NCBI RefSeq assembly: GCF_032362555.1
Contig: NC_083525.1
Location: 5,813,501-5,877,500, forward strand
DNA length: 64,000 bases
Origin: Amyelois transitella
Lineage: Eukaryota; Arthropoda; Insecta; Lepidoptera; Pyralidae
Direction of reading: 5' to 3'
In this document: positions 58,801 to 64,000 of the stretch, piece after piece
Layout of the letters: each line of letters begins with the position of its first letter
Numbering within the stretch: the stretch's first letter is position 1
The notes under the pieces: generated by a model
What the model was told of the DNA's origin: nothing
Seen by the model: only the letters and a program-made list of their open reading frames with translations
Database searches by the model: none
Program-made: the position numbers and the translations under genes

Positions 58801-61800
58801 TAGGCTACTTTTTTTTTCAAAAATGAAAGTTACTATGAAAAAAGTCGCGGGTGAAGCCGCGGGGCAACAGCTAGTAAACTATAGATGAAGTCGTATTTAT
58901 TAGGACAACGCCCTTAAACAGACAAATACTAGTTTAATAGCTTACCTTTTTAGAATTAGAGCAATAATAGAGAATATTGGAAGACTTCTTTGCTTGGTGC
59001 TTTCGGCGGTAATCTGCTAGAAGATCATTCGCCCACTTCACAAATTCTTGTTTTGTAGAATATTTTTGTTTTGCATTAGCCCACATCTCATTAAATTCTT
59101 TCTGAGCAATACTAGGTTTTTTTCCTTTCTTATACTCGGCGAAAAGGTCTTTATACAGATCACCTACTTTAAACATTGTTTTAATGAAAAACGGTAACGG
59201 TTTACGCATGTATTCGGCGCCAAAACAAGAGAATAACTGGCGGCCGGCGGCGGCGCGGCGCATGCGCGTGAGGCCTCCGTTCTTTGCCTGGCAACGGCGA
59301 GTCAAGACCGCGCCGTGCCGCTTAATATTTGTTTAAAAATCGCGCGTTTGACGAAAAAATAAATACACGAGATATTTTACTACTACCCCCCACCCCCCTT
59401 GTGATATTTTCGTGATTTTTATCAAACCCCTCCCCCCCCTTTGAAGCCTCACGTGATTAATGGACAACCCCTAGGTACTTAATATCATCAACTCATCCAG
59501 CAGTTGGATGTCCTACGCTTAGTTGAATCTCTATCAGAATTACCTTTTCGCTGAAAGACAAACACTTTTATTTATTAAAATTATATATTAAAATTACCTT
59601 AAAAAGACATGAAAGCAAGATTCCTAGATATCCACAAGACAATTCAGCTACATGACATAAAATCAGATAGCCTTCTCAGCAGAAAGTCAACTAAGCTTCG
59701 TTTACTATTCCTTGGATACCATTTCGGTGGCAAAAAAGATAGCAGGCACAAATCTTGTCTCTAATAATTAACTATTATCAGTACGTCTACTTACCTACAA
59801 ACTTTGAAAAACCATACATATATCGTTTCCCCTTTCTAGTTCTGCCTATATTTTGATTCCGACGCAGATTTAAAAATATTACTTGAGATTTCGGGTACCT
59901 AGTTAATATCTATCTTAATTGCCGTACTCGTACGTGCCGTACGTAAACGACTCTATGTCGTGATAAAAAGTAGAATTATTAATATTTCAGATTCCACCGA
60001 AGCACCATCATATACAGAAAGCTCAACAAATGGTAAGAAAATCAATCAATAATTTACGTAAAGCTCTGTGGGACGTACAGACAATTCGAAGAATTCATTA
60101 ATATTGTCATTATTATTGTGCCGTGTGGTTCCCGGCAGAAAAGAAAATGATCACTCCATTTCATTTCAATGGATGTCGAAAAAGCGACTAAAGGATAGGC
60201 TAAGAAATTTGGAATTCTTGTAGGCCATACATAGGCTAGCAACCTGTCACTATTTGAATCTCAATTCCATTATAAAGCCATCAACTGAACGTGGCCTTTT
60301 GTTATTATTCATTATTAAATTGTTATTTTTTCAGATGATTTTGAAACACCACCCAATACTGAACAGTCACCAATTGGTAAGAAAATGTGTTATACATCCG
60401 CAGATTCACCCGCGAGAATTGAGCGCCACCTAAAAAATATAGGGTTCTTTTTAAAAATCCCGCGGGAACTTTAGTTTTTACCGGGATACAAGAAATATTT
60501 CCTTCTTCGTAATCCACATTATATGGTGTGTTTGTTTAGTGGTTTTACTGTGAAGAGGTTACAAACAAACAAACACACTATCGCGGTAATAATACTCGTA
60601 TTAGTATAGATGTACCTACTCGAGTAAAATACCGTAATTTATTGTACGGTGTGGGCCGTACAATAAATTACGGTATATATACACGAAATTAATTGATTTT
60701 CTACCATTTTGGTTAGAAGATACTGAGAACATTTTTAAACTTTCTAAGTTCTTTTGGCATCAAAATTTAAACAAAAAGTAGGAAGCAATGAAAATAATTG
60801 CGAAGTATGCCTATTTTGGCACTGAAAGCGCAAGTAAAGTATAAAAAAAATCTCAACGTCTATGAACGTATAATTATTCTCGACATAGGTATTTGTTGTC
60901 CGTAATTAAGGAAATCAATTCCTTTATTATTTCAGATGATTATGCTGAAACAACATTAAATACTGAACAGCCAACAATAGGTAAGTTATAGCTAGGTTTT
61001 ATACCAGAAAGCGCTGAAATAACCGACATAACAAACATGTTATCTGAAGTTTAAACTAATATTTTCTATGTAAGACCTATGTATAAATTCCCGACATAAA
61101 TATTTGTTATCTGTTAATAAGGAAATCAAATCGTAATTATTTCAGATGATTATGTTGAAACACCATCATATCCTGAACAGCCACCGATTGGTAAGAAAAT
61201 GTACTCCGTCCGCTAAAAAATATACGAATTTTATTCTAAGGCTCATACCTAAGCAGGCACTGATACGACGGGTTACTTTGATTTGCATAAAATTTGGTTG
61301 ATACCCAGGAAATTTTATACTTATCAATTTCGATTATATATTGCTGTAGATGTACAGTTGCATACAAAACGAAAGACAACACTGTAAGTACAGTGTTGTC
61401 TTATATATATTTTGTTTACCTTTAATTTCAGTACTTTATGGGATGGACCATAGTTTCCAATTATTTGCAAATGGTCCTTTTAAATTCGTTTCAGATAATA
61501 CGCGTGATATACCTCCAGACATAAATACGCAGCCACCATCAATCGGTAATGACTATTATCTTACTTTTTAATTTACTAATATTATTAAGTAAATACAAAA
61601 GATTGTGAGTATGAAAAAAAAATTCTATTCAGAAAACAAAATGTTATTATTTGGATGATTCTTTGCTGAGAATTCAAGCTATACTTTATTAAATAGCAAG
61701 TTATATCATATTAACATACCATTACGTCTTTATCCCTTAGTGGGTAAACAGAGCCAACAGTTGAGTATAATGGGTTTAATAATGAAATGAGATTCAAAGG

Positions 61801-63402
61801 ATTAGTCCATCGTCTTCTTAGACGATGGACTAATCCTTTGAATCTCATTACTCTTTACTCTTGTAAAGACCAAAGAAAAAGATACAATCTGCGAAAAAAC
61901 AGAGTTTTTTTTTCGCCATACCAGCATGAAAGCTAGACTATAGATATTATAATATGAGATAGTTGTAGACTTTTCCGGCGAAAGAGAAATTTAAGTACAT
62001 ATTAAACATAAAGATATCAGCTAAGTTGAGCTACTCAAGAACGTCGACAAGGCATATTATGTCTTGTTTTCTTAGTTTAAATGGAGGGATAATTAGTCAA
62101 TCATTAATTTGTCTTATTTTTATCGAATGGATGACAAGGATGTTTATCGGAAAAAATGTTTTATTGCAGGGACCACGAAAAAGAGAGGTTTGACAAAAGG
62201 TAACAATTTAAAGCTTATAATTTTTTTATTCCGACTGCACTTGTGAATCGACCAAACTTCGTCTTGTAAGATATGGAAGTATTAGCATTTTTATAAGTGA
62301 CACCGATATACTTGCGCTGAATTCGTACTCCGTACGACCTAGGTCGTACCGACTCGGACAGACTTTGATCAAATAAAACCAGTTCAGCATGCGGCCGACT
62401 GTTGGCGGCCAGCGACTGATTGTTAATGTTGCCAGTCGTAAGATTTAAAGGCCTTCACACACCTGGCTAAACAAGTATTTCATCGCAAACTTAAACTTAT
62501 TAGACTGTGCAAATTTTAACAAAATCTAGATAAACCTAAAGATTTTGACGCCCAACTAATTAAAAAAATTTATTGACACATTTTTATCTTTATTAAAATC
62601 AGATCTGTGATCGAGTGTCCCTTTTAGTGTGTGCCTATGATCACGCACTATGCATGACTTGGAAAGCTTTATTTGTGCAAAATACCGACTCACTTAATCA
62701 TTGCCTTTGCCATTTCAGATGATAAAATTGGTAAGTTGAATGGCAGAACTACACTTTTTATCTCCCCTACTCAAATTTTGGTCTATCATACCATTAGAAA
62801 TCGGATAGTCTTACATTAATCCGAATTTTTCGGAGTATTTTCATATTTCAGGAGTTGTAAACGGCTGTGGTCCAGGGCACATCCTCACCTCACTGGAAAT
62901 GGGTTGATGAGTCAAGTTTTTAACACTAAGTGACTCTCCTTTGACTTCTACGCCATTTGCAGGGGAAGCTAACTCATATAGCATCATGGTATAAGCTGAA
63001 AAATGTGCATTTTCGCCTTTAACGACATTCAAGGGAAAGAAAGAGTAGTGGTTCTTTTCTAAATAGGAGGGAATTACACTCACGGAACTTAAATTGCTAA
63101 ATTTTTGTCTTTTTAGTATACCTATTTTTCTATATTATCTGTTTGTTAATTTCTTAAGGTTGACTTGTTGAGAATGCTATCGTATGCTATATATATCTTC
63201 TATTGTCACTTTTTTCCCAATAATTTTATATGAATAATTTGATCTTGTGTTTAAGGGTGCAGCTTATATGACGCGGGAAGAATAATAGAAAATGTCGGAA
63301 TATTAATTCAAAAAGCAGTAAAAGGTTTCAGGAATTCAAAGCTCACCAAACTTAGTTCTGTTGATGTAAATGTAAAAGTAATACAGAAATTGGTAGTTGA
63401 AG
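46825..63402 (+). CDS. Putative secreted protein from a micro-exon gene (24 exons, partial)
   Basis: Unrecognised. Exons: 46825-46939, 47591-47608, 48124-48135, 48526-48537, 48813-48824, 49147-49164, 50266-50349, 50623-50634, 50721-50741, 51255-51308, 52694-52786, 53029-53112, 53200-53238, 53573-53734, 54184-54213, 54525-54578, 59991-60032, 60335-60376, 60936-60980, 61146-61190, 61495-61545, 62170-62199, 62719-62730 and 63256-63402, continuing past the window. All introns are GT-AG and all in phase 1; the joined frame is open for 411 residues. Exon 1 gives a signal peptide (MLLIFKICCIQFFFFSLVHT) and a KKR site; its donor (GTTCGT) is weak. Exons 2-6 are 12-18 bp and acidic. Exon 7 has KCVGKC. 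Exons 11-12 are Thr/Pro/Glu-rich, exon 14 is a basic TRP repeat, exons 17-21 repeat D-[DSN]...-[TS]-[EQ]-Q-P. Exon 24 starts GCSLYDAGRIIENVG. Micro-exons 2-6 are the least certain; missed exons are possible. An extracellular role is inferred. Confidence 0.75.
47404..47518 (-). mobile_element. RTE-like LINE tail with 12-bp target duplication
   Basis: 115 bp in reverse: (CATA)n, TTTCCCGGAGGGGTAGGCAG, GCATACTTCCTTCG. Flanked by perfect ATCCCGTCTTAA repeats (47392-47403 and 47519-47530). In intron 1 of the micro-exon gene. Confidence 0.9.
48852..49087 (+). repeat. tRNA-type SINE, full head and body
   Basis: The head has an A-box-like GGCGCAGCGGCAGTACGC and a B-box GGTTCGAATCCCGGCC. The body has GGCCTGGGTCTTGG, TATCTATATAAGTATT and GAGTTAGTATCTCGTAACAC, and ends TTTGTCCCGTATATAT. 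The same family as the deleted copy at 12040. It sits between exons 5 and 6 of the micro-exon gene. Confidence 0.85.
51610..51845 (+). repeat. tRNA-headed SINE, 5'-truncated
   Basis: Begins within the body (CGATGTTCTTACGGTAAGGG, AAACCTGCACATTCAGGCAA) and runs to CCCCGGGCTCCTCTCCAGAG and GGATGCAATCGGGACT. In intron 10 of the micro-exon gene. Confidence 0.7.
52072..52288 (+). mobile_element. RTE-like LINE tail with 12-bp target duplication
   Basis: 217 bp starting AGGGAAAGGTCGGAATGGGA and encoding [20 protein letters not shown] and [13 protein letters not shown], ending (TATG)n. Perfect TATTATTATTAG repeats at 52060-52071 and 52289-52300. In intron 10 of the micro-exon gene. Confidence 0.9.
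53596..53667 (+). repeat. Coding 9-bp tandem repeat, eight units (Thr-Arg-Pro)
   Basis: ACAAGGCCA repeated eight times with a few changes, in frame within exon 14 (53573-53734) of the micro-exon gene. It encodes TRP-ARP-(TRP)6. The units are nearly identical at the DNA level, so slippage or recent expansion is likely. Confidence 0.9.
54819..55042 (+). repeat. SINE-like repeat, 'GGGGTAGACAGAGCC' family
   Basis: TTTGCGGGGTAGACAGAGCT, GGCCACGTTCAGCTG, ATTGAGATTCAATTAGTGA, CGCCTTTCACGATATCCATGG, GGAAAACACACGACAC. Just left of the Zator-like element, in intron 16 of the micro-exon gene. Confidence 0.75.
55414..59176 (-). CDS. DDE transposase of the Zator-like element, four exons, intact
   Basis: Exons, 5' to 3': 58946-59176, 57889-58036, 56106-57634 and 55414-56019; 2,514 bp, 837 residues, all phases closed and no stop. 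The start is set at MFKVGDLYKDLF; upstream in-frame ATGs reach 59305. A coiled-coil region follows GARKRKGEDLD (LKNQISLLQMELDLAVRRRD). The RNase-H-like core shows acidic candidates in FFLSQDDKARVPIGL, ISSDGGPDENPRYPK and NRVERRMAPLSREL, a DDE-like arrangement, plus SGPTYVAIRSGKHSSST and ILPHDSYGTHLDEQG. The last exon has a C2H2 finger, CQWCGLYFCTKKKVKEHVNS-CH. The exon 3 acceptor is the CATTCCAG at 57635-57642, inside what would otherwise look like an ATG-started ORF (MSVIPG). Introns contain copies of a short common repeat (57703, 58671). Confidence 0.85.
57703..57845 (-). repeat. Common moth repeat (CAGACAGACAGAC family), short copy
   Basis: ACTAGCTTTTCGCCCGCGAC, GTACCAGACAGACAGACTTT, CGCATTTATAAGATTAGTAG. 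In a transposase intron. The same ends occur, inverted, at 58671. Confidence 0.65.
58671..58876 (+). repeat. Common moth repeat (TCTGTCTGTCTGT family), full-looking copy
   Basis: CATACTAATATTATGAATGTG, GTCTGTCTGTCTGTCCGTTC, CGGCTAAACCGCTGGACCG, ATGAAATTTGGTATGG, then GTCGCGGGTGAAGCCGCGGG and the end CAACAGCTAGT. Partial relatives at 6235, 23925, 34975 (reverse), 57703 (reverse) and 63752. The transposition class is unknown to me; no TIR or coding potential. Confidence 0.7.
60118..60300 (-). repeat. SINE-like repeat, 'GGGGTAGACAGAGCC' family, reverse
   Basis: GTGCCGTGTGGTTCCCGGCA, AATGGATGTCGAAAAAGCGA, GGCTAGCAACCTGTCACTAT, CAACTGAACGTGGCC. Between exons 17 and 18 of the micro-exon gene. Confidence 0.7.
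60629..60676. repeat. Perfect 21-bp inverted repeat
   Basis: Arms 60629-60649 and 60656-60676 (starting ATACCGTAATTTATTGTACG), loop TGTGGG, between exons 18 and 19 of the micro-exon gene. Confidence 0.95.
60881..61195 (+). repeat. Tandem duplication of an exon with its flanking intron
   Basis: 60881-60985 and 61092-61195 align through about 55 bp of intron (CGACATA-GTATTTGTT, TAAGGAAATCAA), the 45-bp exon (ATGATTATG-TGAAACA) and the donor. This is a direct trace of exon gain in the micro-exon gene. Confidence 0.85.
61373..61402. repeat. Perfect 13-bp inverted repeat
   Basis: AAGACAACACTGT, loop AAGT, ACAGTGTTGTCTT, in intron 20 of the micro-exon gene. Confidence 0.9.
61722..61815 (+). repeat. 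Decayed 'GGGGTAGACAGAGCC' repeat fragment
   Basis: ACGTCTTTATCCCTTAGTGG, GTAAACAGAGCCAACAG, then GAGATTCAAAGG and GTCCATCGTC. It supplies the left arm of the 30-bp hairpin. Confidence 0.65.
61786..61849. repeat. Perfect 30-bp inverted repeat, 4-nt loop
   Basis: Arms 61786-61815 and 61820-61849 (starting AATGAGATTCAAAGGATTAG), loop TCTT. Part of the left arm (GAGATTCAAAGGATTAGTCC) derives from a decayed 'GGGGTAGACAGAGCC' repeat, and the right arm is its exact mirror. Confidence 0.97.
62838..62998 (-). repeat. tRNA-headed SINE, partial, reverse
   Basis: CCAGGGCACATCCTCACCTC, GATGAGTCAAGTTTTTAACA, GACTTCTACGCCATTTGCAG. Between exons 23 and 24 of the micro-exon gene. Confidence 0.6.
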
Positions 63403-63751
63403 GTAACTATTTGTGATAAATGGAAAAATCTTTAGTACATTGTTAATCCAAATCAGCTCGCCAGAACACAAACATACATTCTATGCGAATGGGCGTATGT
63501 CTAAGGGCGCGTGCAGCGTGCCGGTGACTTCGTCCAACCGAGGTCTGACCGACTCGGACAGGCTGGATCAAACGTGTGTAGTTAAACGGCGCAGTGCAGC
63601 GTGCCACAGACCGACGACTAGTTTTTTAATATGAAACAGGACAGCGATAGTTTTCCGCGCGAAACGGTGTCCCACGTGCCATGTTACGTAAGCTGGACAA
63701 CCATTTCAAACTGCTATGTATGGCAAAGACAACTGACTTTTAGTAATTCAT

Positions 63752-64000
63752 ATCTATACTAATATTATAAAGCTGAAGAGTTTGTTTGTTCGTTTGTTTG
63801 AACGCGCTAATCTCAGGAACTACTGGTTAGAATTGAAAAAATCTTTTTGTGTTGAATAAACCATTTATCGAGGAAGGCTTAAGGCTATATAACATCACGC
63901 TGCAACTATAAGGAGCGAATAAATAATGGAAAATGTGAAAAAAAAAACCGGGAAAATTATTAATTTCAATGATGCCCAAAACAACTATTTCACGCGGACG
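63752..64000 (+). repeat. Common moth repeat (ACTAATATTATAAAG family), cut by window end
   Basis: TATCTATACTAATATTATAA, GTTTGTTTGTTCGTTTG, GCGCTAATCTCAGGAACTAC, continuing to the window edge. The 5' part matches the 58671 family. Confidence 0.6.

Larger units (their letters stand above)
55094..59471 (-). mobile_element. Zator-like DNA transposon, complete
   Basis: 4,378 bp with terminal inverted repeats beginning GGGGTTGTCCATTAATCA on both ends (followed by YGTGA) and TAG on each side (55091-55093 and 59472-59474), a 3-bp target duplication. C/T-rich subterminal tracts occur on both sides (near 55140-55200 and 59388-59440). It contains a four-exon transposase on the minus strand. TIR style, 3-bp duplication and protein pattern suggest the Zator superfamily; this name is from memory and should be checked. 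It sits in intron 16 of the micro-exon gene, antisense to it. Confidence 0.85.

Noticed and set aside
61350..61571. 73-codon ORF around exon 21 of the micro-exon gene
   Set aside because: Only 61495-61545 fits the exon pattern; the upstream AG at 61430 gives a frame that does not match the phase-1 rule or the repeat pattern.

Overview
The window is nuclear DNA from an insect, almost certainly a moth. It is AT-rich, its genes are split by GT-AG introns, and the recognisable proteins are single-copy housekeeping genes of insect type. The introns are packed with repeats typical of Lepidoptera: tRNA-headed SINEs, a family carrying a 'GCGGGGTAGACAGAGCC' block, and 5'-truncated RTE-like LINE tails ending in (TATG)n. 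These repeats look noctuid-like to me, but that is a memory-based inference.

Layout, left to right: clathrin heavy chain (minus; only its first two coding exons), UFD1 (plus), ARPC4 (minus), RAB35 (plus), a lysosomal-type beta-hexosaminidase of GH20 (minus, 10 exons), UQCR10, the bc1 subunit 9 (plus, 2 exons), LZTR1 (minus, 15 exons seen), RANBP1 (plus), ERp29/Windbeutel (minus, 2 exons), and finally a large plus-strand gene of at least 24 small exons (46825 to beyond 63402) that I cannot match to a known family. Several genes lie head to head with 0.45-1.4 kb between start codons (CHC/UFD1, ARPC4/RAB35, HEX/UQCR10, LZTR1/RANBP1), so shared promoter regions are likely. The genes do not form a pathway. 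They cover vesicle traffic, ER quality control, actin, glycan breakdown, respiration, Ras/Rab turnover and Ran transport.

The most interesting locus is the last gene. It has a signal-peptide-like first exon followed by exons of 12-162 bp. Every intron I could place interrupts the reading frame after the first codon base (phase 1), so any internal exon can be skipped or duplicated without a frameshift. The inferred secreted product has short acidic segments, two small Cys-containing blocks, Thr/Pro/Glu repeats, a basic Arg-Pro-Thr tract and repeated Asp-Asp exons. Its architecture resembles the schistosome micro-exon genes and the aphid bicycle genes, without visible sequence similarity.

Mobile DNA is rich and partly intact: a mariner with identical 30-bp ends and a complete D,D34D transposase in the UQCR10 intron, itself inserted in an older LINE fragment; a 4.4-kb Zator-like DNA transposon with TAG duplications and an open four-exon transposase, antisense in an intron of the micro-exon gene; four LINE tails with perfect 10-12 bp target duplications, one of them splitting an older element that is bracketed by ~310-bp inverted repeats in an LZTR1 intron. 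A recurrent class of perfect short inverted repeats (arms 11-30 bp, loops 1-8 nt) is scattered through introns and intergenic DNA.
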